This document shows positions 1-10,975 of a stretch of 64,000 nucleotides of DNA, one piece after another (within the stretch, counting starts at the first letter, position 1; the number at the start of each line of letters is the position of its first letter). The DNA is from Ulota crispa (taxonomy: Eukaryota > Streptophyta > Bryopsida > Orthotrichales > Orthotrichaceae), in assembly GCA_963920765.1 (NCBI GenBank), contig OY987245.1, forward strand, positions 18,244,727 through 18,308,726, in the 5' to 3' direction. Below the pieces are notes generated by a model. That model saw only the letters and a list, made by a program, of their open reading frames with translations, did not search any database and was not told the origin of the DNA. The position numbers were made by a program, and so were the translations under genes.

Positions 1-98
1 TCTCTCTACATATCAAGTTTGAAATGTATCCACTGGGAACAAATGGTCGGAATTGGGGACGTGCTGTTAAAGGATCGGGAATGGGCACAGTTACCTTA
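1..98. repeat. Right half of a hairpin MITE, cut by window start
   Basis: This stretch resembles the right half of the palindromic MITE at 55685-55836: both have GAATTGGGG, then GGTAAAGGAT-like sequence, then GGGTTACCTTA or CAGTTACCTTA. The left half lies before the window. The match was made by eye; no coding capacity. Confidence 0.45.
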
Positions 99-111
99 AG
101 TTTGAAACTCC

Positions 112-734
112 TAATAGGGGGTTTCATATATCTCAAAAAAACAGTGAACGAATGGTCGTGAACAAGTTTTTGTTCATGGTGAAAGTGAAGGCACAAAAGT
201 GAACGAGCCATGAGGAGGTCCTCATGGCTCGTTCACGCATGAACAACGTGAAGCCTCTCCCTTCTTGCCTTGCCCGCTAGCTCTCAATTGTGTTCCTGCT
301 CACACGTCCGTGCTTGCGCTCGCGCCACGCCTGTTTGTGTTATTGCCTGCCTCTCAGCTCTCGCTCCGCGCCTCTAGCTCTCGCTCCGAGCCTTTAAACA
401 GTTTGAATGCAAAGTTGATTGCCAGGTCAAGGTCATTCAAGGAATTGCAATGCGTGAGAAACGACAATGGTGGAGCTGAAGAGATCTTAATTAAAAGCGG
501 ACAATTGGGGAGACGAAGGGTTATAAATTAGAAACAACTATGGTAGAGTTCAAGGGATCCGTACGAAATTAGTGATTGTGGGCAGAGTTGAAAGGGTGGT
601 GAGTAGTTAACTGCAATTCAGATATTTGAATGGGTGGTCGCGAGGACATGAACGATGGCTTGACTAACTTATTCCTCAATTTTATTCACGTGAACGAAAT
701 TGCCTCTGAACGACATATATGAAACCCCCTAATA
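112..734. mobile_element. 613-bp TIR element with TAATA duplication
   Basis: The ends are inverted repeats, GGGGGTTTCATATAT at 117 and ATATATGAAACCCCC ending at 729. They are flanked by the direct repeat TAATA (112-116 and 730-734), a likely target-site duplication. Inside, the word GTGAACGA and its complement recur, and a perfect 18-bp hairpin lies at 199-236. A short ORF from 265 to 531 inside it matches nothing I know. The superfamily is unclear; a 5-bp duplication is unusual for PIF/Harbinger (3 bp) or hAT (8 bp). Probably non-autonomous. Confidence 0.6.
199..236. repeat. Perfect 18-bp inverted repeat with 2-nt loop
   Basis: The arms GTGAACGAGCCATGAGGA (199-216) and its exact complement (219-236) are separated by GG. 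It lies inside the element at 117-729. It could be a subterminal protein-binding site or a folding structure of the element. Confidence 0.8.
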
Positions 735-2118
735 TATGGCAACATAATCCTCACAAGTGAAATGTTGGCATGAGGGGTTCAAATCTGTCACGCTGCCATT
801 TATGTGCTGCACAAAAGCCCCTGCCCTGCCCTGCCGTGCCCGGCCCATTCAGATTCTTCGACAGCTGGGCCTGCAGCTGCCCCGCCCACCTGCCCTTCGG
901 CCCTCACCCCTCTCCAACAATGCCCCACGTTTTTCGGGTTCTTGGTTTTAGCAATTTCCATGGAGGTCATATCCACGGGCAGATGCACGTGAACCTTTCG
1001 AATCTGCCCGCTCCACCTACCCAGGACCGAAAGAATCAACCATCCACGCTCCCGACGCCGAGCTGTCGTCATCACGTCGTGCGCAAAAAAGGCAGCCTTT
1101 GCGGTCTGATCGCACACTACATCAACTTAGGTTTTCCTCTCGAGGCTCTCGCTGAATGAGCTGCCGGAATCCAAACTTTCGAACGATTTTTCTGGTATTT
1201 TCAAGTTGTTTTCCAGTTTCAGTGGCATACCCGTGCCATTTCCAGTGGTTTGTTGTTGCTATCGGAAACAACGGATAAAAGATATGTGAGAGGCAGCACA
1301 GTGCGATTGGATCCGATTCCCTTGAGGTACGATTTTACTCTTGATTTGAACCAAAGTGGTCTAAAGCTCAGTGCTTGTGGAAATGCCTTGGCCATTTGAT
1401 AGTTTCTTTCAAAATCGAGTTCTTTGCGCAATTTGTTAACTGTTATATGATCCTGGTTTATCCTTGATTGATCCCTTTTGGTTTAGCTGAGCGGTGGTCC
1501 TCTGTTCCACGCGTTTCTGGTTCGGATTGATTTGAGTCGTCACATGGGATGTGCGTGTAGCGTCAAGGGTTTCACGTTTTGAGCTCTTGGTTTCTTGCCT
1601 TCTTGATTGATAGCTTCTGTTGATATCCATTCCTTGTTGGTCCGCTTTTGGTTGAGAACATCTTTTAAGCTTTTTATAATAATTTAGCGGACTTGGTTGC
1701 GCCATTTGTGTGTACAGGAAGACGCTTGGAATCGAGACACCGCCATGGAATATGTTTACTGGAATTGGAGGCAAGGAAGGGCAGAGGCTGAAGGTTTCCA
1801 ACCATTGAACTTGACTGTGCTCTCGGAAAGCTGAAAGAACGTATGAAGCACATTTAGATATGGTGACTATCGACTGTGCGTGTACAGAAAGAGGCTTGCA
1901 CATGTGATTATCATCGCAGTAATCATATTGCTAGTGTGACAAGTATTCAACTCGAGGACTGGCTTGTAGTTCTGTTCCTTTTTGAGACTTTTTATACAAC
2001 AAGTGCATAGTCAGATAGGACCGGAGGAGCTGCGTGATTTTTGTCACGAACATCGTTGTAGAAGCGCAATTTTGAAGAGGTGCTCAACTGTCAGCAATCT
2101 GAGGTGTAAGTTATTGTC
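735..2118. other. Low-copy stretch, no supported gene
   Basis: More GC-rich than most of the window, with a CTGCC-rich tract near 818-850. Several short frames overlap on both strands (for example 770-1159 plus and 1436-1903 minus), but none has recognisable domain content or convincing splice sites. It could be promoter or 5' untranslated sequence of the candidate exon at 2119. Confidence 0.3.
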
Positions 2119-2338
2119 ATGGCTAGAGATTGCATATTGTTTGGGCAGGTTCTCTTCCATGGCCTGATCTGGACATCTGCTTATCTGCTGGTGGGGATAT
2201 TGATGGCCGTTCCACTTATTCATCGAGCTCTGGGACTCCTCTTCACCTAAATGAAAGAAATTCTCAAAGCTGCTGCGATGCTCATTTCCAATGCAGAAGT
2301 GGTGGCTGCTTTTGCGAAGAACGTCTATCACACTGAGG
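2119..2338 (+). CDS. Candidate exon(s): small membrane ORF followed by a second coding-like block
   Basis: From ATG 2119 (context GTCATGGCT) a 43-residue frame starts MARDCILFGQVLFHGLIW and contains one hydrophobic, probably membrane-spanning segment (about residues 15-42). It ends in TAA at 2248-2250. The next codon is ATG 2251, in the same frame, opening a coding-like helix-forming stretch (MKEILKAAAMLISNAEVV...) that runs to a splice-donor-like GAG|GTACTT at about 2338. Either these are two short ORFs or one exon interrupted by TAA. An in-frame TAA at 2107 blocks upstream extension. I do not recognise the protein; it may be spurious. Confidence 0.25.
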
Positions 2339-3855
2339 TACTTACTTTCTCACGAATATCCTTCGATAATCTTTTGTCATAATTCTGTTTTAAGATTGAA
2401 GCATGTGCCCATTTAAAAATCAGAACCAGTTGTTGCGGCTGGACCTAAACAATGGTTTCAGTTTTGGGTCACTTCTGAGAATCATCATTTTCGTTTCTTT
2501 GTTTAGTAACTCCAAAGACTATGATTTTTATATGCAGGTTTCATCGTTACCATATTCTCCAGAAGTACGTAGAACAGAGTACCTGAGACCTGACACTGAG
2601 CTATGGTTGTGGTTATCCAAGTCATGTGATGGAGGATTTCCTACCAGAGTGAGAAGGACATGGTTGGACCCTTAATCCCTATACCAACTTCTAGGCGCCG
2701 AGTACCATCGTTCTTGGCGACAAATGAAAGTCCTCTCTTTCGAAAGAATCTGAGCGTGCACTTAATTCAGTATCGAAATACTAGCTGAAAGGTGTGTAAG
2801 TGAAGATCCAACTGAATCCACCCTTGAGAGCATGTTCACTTAGCAGAAAAAGCTACCTCGTTCGGAGCTCCTTTTTTTAATGTGAGGGATACTTTGACAA
2901 TCGAATTCAAAGTGCAGTTGACAACAGAGAAACAAACTCTCAAGTGCTCTCACATGTGTGAGTGCATCTTATCCAGACATGTAAGTTTTTCGTTTTGCGG
3001 ATCCTTTTAGTTTTTCGTTTAAATTCGGGAGAACGTGATCGTTTTTATGCCATTACTACAGCGCAGGTAACAAATAGTTACTGTGCTTATTGTGGAGCTG
3101 AGAAGTGTGGACGAGTTTGGAGAAAAGGATATTTTAAGCTGTGAGCATGAATATAAATCCAGTTAGTACCTTCTGTGGATTCTGGTGTGGATTGTCTTAG
3201 TTACAAGGTGATACATCAGATCTCGTCAAGAGATTCCAGATAGTTGACAACCTAAAACAAAAACTCGAGTTCTAGGGATAATGTCTGATGCATAGGCTCA
3301 ACTTGCTCTCTAGTGAATTGTGAGCATAAACTAGGACGACTACATCTATGTAAAAAGTCGTAGTGTGGGATGCTTATCTGTACTTTTAATTCATAAATTT
3401 TGTACACTTCGTACAACGCCTTGAACATCCTCTACCTCTAGAGGTGGTTCAAGTTCTTCCTTTGTAAGGTATGAATGCTTCCGAAACCTAATCTTGTCTA
3501 TTATGGGATCCTGACTGAATAGCTATGGCGATAGCAGCTCTTTTGTCTTTCAGGACCAGAGATCGGTTGAGCTTGTTTGGTTATCAGTGGTGAACAGGCT
3601 AATCTAATTACTTAAAAGCGAAATACTTTTGGATTATTTGGGTTTCACATCAACGAATGTCTAGATTTCAGTTAGTTCAGTACAACAACCTGGTTCAGGG
3701 GTAGAAAATTCTTACATCGCAAATCTTTGTTTCTACAGCAAACTCATGAGTGAAAATTGTAGCAGTCGCTTATTATCACCAATCTGCTGCTACTGACAAC
3801 TCATAGCCAACACTAATCGCACTAATAATTTTGTTTCTAAGGTTTGTGAAAAGGA
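2339..3855. other. Low-copy intergenic or intronic sequence
   Basis: No repeat termini and no frame longer than 90 codons with recognisable content. It may hold introns of a gene starting near 2119 or the 3' flank of the minus-strand gene at 3856. Nothing else seen. Confidence 0.3.
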
Positions 3856-4371
3856 TTATGGAGGCAACGGATCGTCCAGCTCCTCGATGGGGCCACTACT
3901 TCGCAGTTCCGGCACATCAATAATAATTGTGGTATCTTCTGGCCGGGCTGGACTCATGGGTCGCCTCAAGTGACTTGCCAGGCTCTGTCCCTGCGGCTTT
4001 GCCGAGGTACTACTACCAGTTGTCCCCGTGGGCTGCGAAGTCTCCACAGTCTTACAGATCCTTGCAATTGCAAGCTGCATCTATAAAACACATTGTGTCA
4101 GTCTGTAATGCCTAACAGAATGTCAATGTGAGAAGTATCTTGAAGTTGATTATACCTTAAAAATGATTATTTGGTGTGCGCTCTCTGAGGTAGGGTTCAC
4201 CTTTTCTCCATCAGGCTGCTGAACTGCATATATGACCTCCGTGGGGTCATTCAACAGCGGCTTACTGTTGGCATTTGAGGCAACCTGGGCAGACTGTCTT
4301 TCATGGGGTGCCACTTGGTTGATGATGCGTGCTCGCATGGCCCGTGGGGATAAGCCAATTATTTGTATGCC
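3856..4371 (-). CDS. 3' portion of an unidentified host gene (two exons)
   Basis: Two minus-strand exons fit together. Exon A (4371-4156, 72 codons) starts after the acceptor TGTTATCAG and ends AAG|GTATAAT. The last exon (4080-3856) follows the acceptor TGTTTTATAG and ends in a stop after 74 residues. Both junctions are phase 0. Exon A reads GIQIIGLSPRAMRARIINQV near its start; the last exon carries a Ser/Thr/Pro-rich, probably disordered tail ending IDVPELRSSGPIEELDDPLPP-like. A further donor, CAAG|GTAACA, lies upstream at 4441-4440, but the exon ending there cannot be placed in frame without a micro-exon (about 4464-4441). I do not recognise the family. The splice consensus and coding character support a real gene. 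Confidence 0.55.
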
Positions 4372-4708
4372 CTGATAACATTTCCAGTTTTTGAAGAATA
4401 TTTTGAAAAAATGCAGACCTAATGCAATGATACTTGTTACCTTGTTCCAGTCTGAATTGATAGGCTATCGCTCCGTTCCTAGCTTTCTGATCCTCACAGA
4501 AAACTACAGTAAGGGTACTAAAACTAGCAGGGGCATGGTCCCGTCTCATATACTGACCCCTGTTTCTGATGGCCACTCATCGAATACTCTTACATTTGGA
4601 CTTGCTGGTAAGTGCTGTAAGCATGACTTGGCTATTGTTGTTTTCTGTCACTTCCTGTGGTCTACAACTTCCCTCAGTAAAATTGCACAGAAAATTTCAT
4701 ACATAGTT
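4372..4708 (-). other. Upstream intron/exon zone of the minus-strand gene
   Basis: Contains the donor-like site at 4441-4440 and an open minus frame upstream of it (about 4576-4441) whose phase does not match exon A. The exon structure is unresolved here. Confidence 0.3.
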
Positions 4709-5084
4709 TATAAAAGGGAAAATTTCATGGATACCCCTGAAGTTTGCAATATTTTCATAGATACCCCTGCTTTTTCAGATATATCACAAATACTCTTGGG
4801 CCAAAAAATTTAGGCATTTGTTTTGTTGTACATGCCACTTCCCTTCTTCCTGTGTGCTTCTTCCTGTGTGCGCACGCATAACAAGAAAGAAGTGTTCTTC
4901 CTGTGTGCGCACGCATAACAAGAAAGAAGTGTGCGCACAAAGGGGGAAGGAAGTGACATGCACAACAAAACCAAACGCCTATAAGTTTTGGTCCAAGGGT
5001 AGTTGTGATATTTCTGAAAAAGCAGGGGGTATCTATGAAAATATTGCAGATTTCAGGGGTATCCATGAAACTTTCCCTTTATAA
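4709..5084. mobile_element. Hairpin MITE with ~100-bp TIRs
   Basis: The ends form a long inverted repeat. TATAAAAGGGAAAATTTCAT at the left mirrors ATGAAACTTTCCCTTTATA at the right, and complementarity continues inward for about 100 bp (GGATACCCCTGAA, CATAGATACCCCTGC, TTGGGCC). The centre holds two tandem copies of a unit starting TCTTCCTGTGTGCGCACGC. The TA-containing flanks fit a Tc1/mariner-type MITE, but the exact duplication is not resolved. Confidence 0.7.
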
Positions 5085-5554
5085 AAAGTCGGTTGCAACG
5101 GTCTTGGCTCTTTGCACCCAAAAATCTCTCCACTATTTTATATATACTCCGAAAGTCACTCTCCTTCGTAGGTTAAATTGCTTAAACTTCCAAAAGACGG
5201 CATTCCCCACCATTATATTGTTGTGTTATAAATATGGTTGTCAAGCAGCAAGAGTTAGGGTACGAAGGAGCACATACAAGGGGACGTAAGTGGGGGTCTT
5301 CCACATTGGCAACCGGAGAGACTTGTGTTGTGGGCCAGTTAGCGATAATGTGGCCTTCATCGTCTGCCATGGGCATCCTCGACACTTTCACCACCATTAC
5401 TGCCACGAAGATCTGGTGAACGAGCAGAGCAATACACACAAATTTTTTATTGAGCACCGTAGAAAAGAGAACGCAGTACTCACAATATTCTAAACATGTA
5501 ACATTTTTAAGTTGTTTCTACGAATGTACTCGTGTCATTATTCTTCTGACAGTG
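5085..5554. other. Low-copy stretch; possible minus-strand coding frame
   Basis: A minus frame at 5457-5182 reads a hydrophobic stretch and then a polar region (VSRMPMADDEGHIIANW). It lacks a clear ATG and splice sites, so it is only a possible upstream exon of the gene at 3856. Nothing else seen. Confidence 0.2.
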
Positions 5555-5932
5555 TTACCCCTTAAACGCCGAGGAGGACGAAAAACGTCCTGCGGCTCTG
5601 AAAAAATGTTCTGTGTGACAGAAAGAAGTCATTTTTCATTTGATTTTCTTGCAAATGTGATCATAAACATTTGGTTCATCATGGAAGGCAACAATTTACC
5701 TCATTAGATGCACTCATATTTTTAGAGAATTCACGTTGTGAGAAGATTCAAAGATATGGTGTTAGGTCTCAAGCTATCCTTCTTGCAATTTTCATGAAAG
5801 CATCATGCATTGTTGATTCTTGCACTTCTAGGAATAATATTACAAATGCATATAGTCAAAATCACTATAGAAAATACTATAGAATCTACAGTAGGACAAG
5901 CTGCGGTTATTCGCTAAGCGCTTAAGGGTTAA
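5555..5932 (+). mobile_element. TTAA-family MITE, short subfamily, 370 bp
   Basis: Starts after TTAC (a decayed TTAA) with CCCTTAAACGCC and ends GCGCTTAAGGG before TTAA (5929-5932). About 16 bp inside the left end is the perfect stem AGGACG-AAAAA-CGTCCT. The element at 42485-42839 is a relative in opposite orientation, sharing this stem and the following AAAATGTTCTGTGTGACA-like sequence. Non-coding. Confidence 0.8.
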
Positions 5933-6030
5933 AGAAAAGATAGGATATGATTTGAATTCATTCCATACTTCTGCTTGCTCACAAGAGTCAATGGGGAATG
6001 CAATACCATAAGCAAGGATCTATAAGCAGC

Positions 6031-6216
6031 AAGCCATGAGCCTTGATTTTTTTTTGTCAAAATACTAAATTCCCTATAACTGTGTACATAAGACCCTATA
6101 ATTGTGCATTTTAAACTTTCATTTTTAGAATTACTTTGTTGTTTTTTTAGTTTTTTTCATTGGCTTTGAGCTCAAAATTAGAATAAGATCTCACTCACAA
6201 AATCTTGACTCATTGC
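6031..6216. repeat. Dispersed repeat copy lacking the TTAA insertion
   Basis: Resembles 10370-10512 plus 10928-10975: CATGAGCC, then ACATAAGACCCTATAATTGTG, TTTTTCATTGGCTTTGAGCTC, then CTCACAAAATCTTGACTCA. Here the two parts are continuous around TTAG; at 10.5 kb they are split by a 407-bp element flanked by TTAA. This is therefore an empty-site counterpart. Confidence 0.65.
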
Positions 6217-6687
6217 TCATGTCTTAATGAGGCTATGTTTTAAAGAAAGATGTGAGAAGATTCTTTAGCAAAATTAAGAACCCTTTAGATGCCCCCTCCA
6301 AATCCTTTCAAAAAACCCCAGCAAAGGTTTTAATTTGTACTTTGAGATATGAAAAATACCTTACAACCTACTAAACCCAAATCAAAAACTTTGAGTGCAA
6401 GGATGGTTAAGAGCTCCGTTAAGAGCTTGGTTAAGAGCTTTGGGTTCCAATGGAAACAAGGCAACCATTCAATCATGACGGTGCACAACAACAACAAAAT
6501 CATTAAAAATTTGTGACACAATATTTGATTATGTCAACTCAAGTTTGTATATCATATTAAATCCTTGCCTTTGTAGCGCTTTAGATCTTTTACAATAAAA
6601 ATATCATACAAGGTAGTGACACTTCACACTTCACACACACTTCTATAGGCTTAGTACAATTTAAAAGAGTCACAAATTAAAGGGCAC

Positions 6688-6762
6688 TTGGAGGGCTCAT
6701 TACTTTGCTAATGAGAGCATTTGAGACATGCGAAGGTCACGAGTTCCCACCTGGTAGGAGAG
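6688..6762 (+). repeat. tRNA-like sequence, possible SINE head
   Basis: TTGCTAATGAGAGCA resembles a tRNA A-box/D-arm, and GGTCACGAGTTCCCACC resembles a T-arm with a decayed B-box (expected GGTTCGANTCC), at tRNA-like spacing. No proper acceptor stem closes, so it is not a functional tRNA. A tRNA-derived SINE remnant is the likeliest reading. Confidence 0.3.
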
Positions 6763-8177
6763 CAGAATGCAGTACAACACCAGCGGAGCAGCGCAGGCGT
6801 ATTTTTTACACGGTTGCTGTTTCGCATACACCGAGATTGAGAGCAGCGACAGCGAGATTTGTGCAATGGAGTACTGTGGCACACAACATCGCCACACCAG
6901 AACATCAGTTACAGACCTCCCTGTCTCTGAAATAAGCAAAAAGTTTCCATGGAAAAGTGCACATATCGTTCAACTGGGAGAGTGGGAGGAGACCAGGGTT
7001 GACGTCGGTGAATTTTTACCAAGGAGGGTATGTAGCCCCGGGAACAGATGAAGGCTACAAGCTCCACAGCTCGGTTCAGCATCATGGGATACAGATGCCA
7101 AGGGAAATAGCTTGCGGTGAAGAGCTGATAACATAAAACTCCCACGATCTCTATCTGCAGCCACCCTTCAAAGTCTTCATTTTCAAAGCATCACATCCAC
7201 GGGGGAGGACACTTAAAGCTAATAAAGTGACCTGATCCCTCTTACCAAGAGCAACTCTATCCGTGCTTACAATACATTTGATTGAAATCGTTATCAAGTG
7301 GTATAAGCATGACTTGGTTGATTGAAATGGCCAGTTACTATATTAATGTAACGTCTTTTGTTCCTTCAATGGAGGTTTACAATTTCCCGATTTGAAATGG
7401 CACAAGAAAATCGTACTTGATCTCAACAGATTGGCTCTAGTATCCCCAATTTCATCTCTCCATAAAATTGTTAATGATCCCCCCCAAAACCACTTATTGG
7501 TCTGAATACGCTTAAAGTTATAGAGATTGTAACCTCTACCTTATTGACTGCGAATTCATGCAAACATCATGATGACGCTTCTTCACCTTTCAGAAATAGG
7601 GTGAATCGACATTCTGAGATGATTTTAGTCTCCAAGCAAAGCATAAATTCTGTGTTCTGGTTCAAACTAGAAGTAGTGTAGCATTGGCCATGTAAAATAC
7701 GAGAGAATTTGCAAACCTGCAGGAATCATTGGACTGCAGATCGAGTGACTCTCGCATCATAATTAATGAGGGTGCTTTGTTGGGAGGGTACCAGATCGAC
7801 GGAGACGAGGAAGGCGAAAAGAGCCACCACGTATTTGTGAGTGAGGATGATCTGCTGGTATTGCGAGGAGTCCGGTTGCTGGGATGAGGGTCGCCTCCGC
7901 CAAACATTGAATCGCCATGGCGTCGGCATCGGTGCCCAATATCGGAGTGTCGATCTCAGTCAATCACATGCCAAGCCGAAACCAGGAATGGAGTATCTGC
8001 TTGCATGTCTTTAGTATCTTCTGGCGCACTTGAAAAAAAGAGTACGAAATCATTCCGGAAATCATGGCTCCTGCAGCAACACGCACCGCACAAAACTGCA
8101 ACAATGGAGTCCTCCGATTCTGTAATGCAGGCATGACTGGAAGGAGTGGAAGCTGTAGCGGTGTTGGTTATGTCGAC

Positions 8178-8200
8178 TGGACCGATCGATCGATCGATCT
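8178..8200. repeat. (GATC)n microsatellite
   Basis: Four to five tandem GATC units between GTCGACTGGACC and TCACATC. Confidence 0.8.
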
Positions 8201-8807
8201 CACATCATCATGAGTTCCAGGTGAAATTTTGTTTGTTTGTAAGTTTGGTTTCAGGGGAGCAGGCCTGGGTCAGTTATTTAAGGTCGGGGAAGCCCTTGCA
8301 TTGCAGGTGAAGACGATAGCAAATGAAGGGGGTTAGTGACATGTGGGAAGGGATACAGAAAGGTGTTGCTGGTGACTTGGAAGTCCAAACAACCGATAAC
8401 TGTAACCGCCAACCGTTGTCTCCAGGGACAAATAAAGTCCATCCCCGATTCCACGCTGTAATTATATATTTGTTTTATTGGTCTTCGTTCTACCATCTGG
8501 CAGGTCTTTACTGACTGTTTCATGCAAAACCTTAGTCTCCAGAAATCTCATTCACTTCTAAGTTAGATAAGTAAAAATAAGCCCACACTGCTTGTCATTT
8601 GTATTAAGACTTCATACGTAAATGTTTTACACTTGAAAAATAAACCAAAGACAAGAATTGGCAGGTGGGTGATTGAGGTGATGTCTTGTTGACATGATTC
8701 TTTGAAAAAGAAAAGATTGATGGAAAGACCCAAGAGATGGTACCTTCATCACTATTCCACCCAAATGAATAATGTTAATGAGGAGCATTACTATGGGCTG
8801 TAATGCG

Positions 8808-9066
8808 TTATTCGTTAAATTGGGAAAAAGAGTACATTTTGGGATTTCTGAAGGGTTCAAGTGATCACCTGAAACCAAACTCACAGCATTTTTTTGGTAC
8901 ACATATCCTCACTTAAGAGGAGGAATTTACAAGGGAAAAAATCTTAGTGGCTCAGATTGAATTTGATACCTTCGAATCTGATTTAAGGTAACTTCTTGGG
9001 TTTAAGGTGGAGTACAAAATGGTACAAAATGGTACCTCCGTTTTCCCCAATTTAACGAATAACGCG
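8808..9066. mobile_element. ~250-bp TIR MITE (TTATTCGTTAAATTGGG family)
   Basis: Left end TTATTCGTTAAATTGGGAAA, right end TTCCCCAATTTAACGAATAA. The TIR extends outward into an ACGCG-like word. The interior is about 75-80% like the element at 33029-33298 in opposite orientation (CTCCACCTTAAACCCAA, GATACGTGTAC). Non-coding; superfamily not assigned. Confidence 0.75.
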
Positions 9067-9391
9067 TTCTATTGTTGCACGTGAGTTGACATTTCTTCGA
9101 CCTTGCAGCGGTCAAAACTCAGGATATCTCACGTTGTACTCAAAAATTCAAAAGCAAATCATGGCGACCAGCCAGGTCACTGCCTGCATCCCCAAATGTA
9201 GATACCACGACCATGCAGAACCTCACTTTTCTGCGTCTCTGTACCCCACCGCAAGTCTTGCTCTTGCACCAGCTTCATGCGTGGCCTTGTTTTCCTTGTA
9301 TTCTGCTGTTATTCTCGCTCACCTCACGCCTCGATCTGCACTTCTCTTGTTCTCACCAGTTGCTCTCTGCATCTCAATTAGTGAAACACCA

Positions 9392-9648
9392 TACTTGATA
9401 TATTATTTGATATATTGGGAGAAAAGATACATTTTGGGACTTCTGGATTTTGCATTTGCTAGAGTATTTTGGCAATTAAAAGTGAGTTATATGATAATTC
9501 AAGACCCTACATCACTGATGTAAGATGGCTTGAAAAAATCCTCGGAAAATTCACTATAAACTACCAAAATACTCTCAAAAATGCAAAATTTGGAAGTCCC
9601 AAAATAAAACATTTTTCCCGATTTATCAAATATGATGTTAGTGTTAAT
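9392..9648. mobile_element. Palindromic MITE related to the preceding family
   Basis: TTTGATATATTGGGAGAAAA at the left mirrors TTTTTCCCGATTTATCAAAT at the right. Complementarity continues as ATTTTGGGACTTC against GAAGTCCCAAAAT and GAGTATTTTGG against CCAAAATACTC, so the element folds almost completely. Confidence 0.7.
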
Positions 9649-10369
9649 TTTACAAGTGAACTTTTTTCAAAAGGCAAGTTTTTCCTAGAAGCATAATTTT
9701 ACAGGGAATTCCAAAATAATCTTTAGTTTGGGTTCAAATCATGATGATGCATTCTGAAAGTTTTGGACTATTCATGTAATCATGGACTTTTTGAGATTTT
9801 CAGATATATTGCATGTTCTGCTCCTAAAGTTTTGTGTTTTTTATTTCCACATATCTCTTAGTGATTTGAGAGTACAGTTGAATGTTTACATGATATTGGT
9901 TGAATTCTTTGTCGTTAAAAGATGGGTGTAATCGTTAAATAGCAGACAGAACCGTGAAAATTGAATGAATACAATACAAACATGATGAAAAATGATTTCT
10001 ATCCAAAAATGGCTACATGACGGACAAAATTTTGTTGTTGCCACACAAGTGAAATTTAGAACAGTCACGTAGGAATAACTCTGTTCGTAAGGATTCTTCT
10101 GCACCTCGTTCGACTCAAGGGTCTTTGTCTTTGTGAATGAATGCATATCCGAAGGCATGCAACTGTTGGAGAAGATTCATCGTAACGACCTTGTGATGTG
10201 GCCAACACGGTCAATTGTTGGAGGTCTTGGACATTTCCTTTGATAGAGAGTGGAGAGTGGAGCATGTAGAGCGGCTAGTATGTGCTTCTGCACATCGCCG
10301 GGCACCCATAGTCACGATTTTTGCTTGTGCAAGGCATTGAAGGGGAATGCTATATTGTGAGCCGGGATT
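9649..10369. other. AT-rich intergenic sequence
   Basis: No termini or coding frames of note. Confidence 0.3.
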
Positions 10370-10975
10370 CGTGAGTTATGAGCCTAGAATTGGATTAAGT
10401 TTCATATATAATAATGTACATAGAGCCTAAGAATTGTGTATTTTAAATTTTCATTTCTTGAAAAATTTAGATGTTTTTTAATTTTTTCATTGATTTTGAG
10501 CTCATATGTTGATTAACCCCTAAACGACACAACGTGTTGTTGCGGCCAAAATTTTTGTATATTTCCTATATTCAAAGGTGTTGTTGTTTTGAGTTTCGCT
10601 TGGATTTTTGAGGGTTGTGTATTGCTATTTGTCTCCACTTTTTGGAATGTTTAGCATGTTTGTGCGATCGTTTTTCCACCTTTGTGAAGCATTCATATTG
10701 GAGGTGGGTTACAAATACGTAGCTATAGCGTATCTGCGACTTACGGAACCCTACAGTGGATCCCCAAAATGAACACGTTGCCAGAGGGCCAAGAGCAAGC
10801 GCTCTCAGTGTCTAACCGCTTGGATTCACAATTCACGTTAAGAAAAGAACAAAAATCAGATTTGAGTCACCGTAGAATTACAATACGGTCAGGATTTTAC
10901 GGTTCCCTGAGGTCGTTTAGGGATTAAGCTTAGCGCTCACAAAATCTTGACTCACAGCTCATGACTCACCATATT
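10370..10975. repeat. Dispersed repeat split by a TTAA element
   Basis: The outer parts resemble the unsplit copy at 6031-6216. The break falls between TTTTGAGCTC and GCTCACAAAATCTTGAC, where the 407-bp TTAA element sits. This is the filled member of the pair. Confidence 0.65.
10513..10927 (+). mobile_element. TTAA-family MITE, 407 bp
   Basis: Intact TTAA on both sides (10513-10516, 10924-10927). Ends CCCCTAAACGAC and GTCGTTTAGGGA are 12-bp near-perfect TIRs. Just inside the left end is the palindrome ACAAC-GT-GTTGT. The interior is unrelated to the other subfamilies. Non-coding. Confidence 0.85.

Larger units (their letters stand above)
6217..8807. other. Low-copy sequence, no supported gene
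   Basis: Moderately GC-rich parts (6700-7200, 7750-8200) hold overlapping short frames on both strands. The minus frame near 7929-7726 has a hydrophobic stretch but no convincing start or donor. Nothing recognisable apart from the tRNA-like piece and the GATC microsatellite listed separately. Confidence 0.3.

Noticed and set aside
7726-7929. Secreted-protein first exon on the minus strand
   Set aside because: A hydrophobic stretch is present, but there is no ATG in a sensible place, a stop follows closely and no donor fits.
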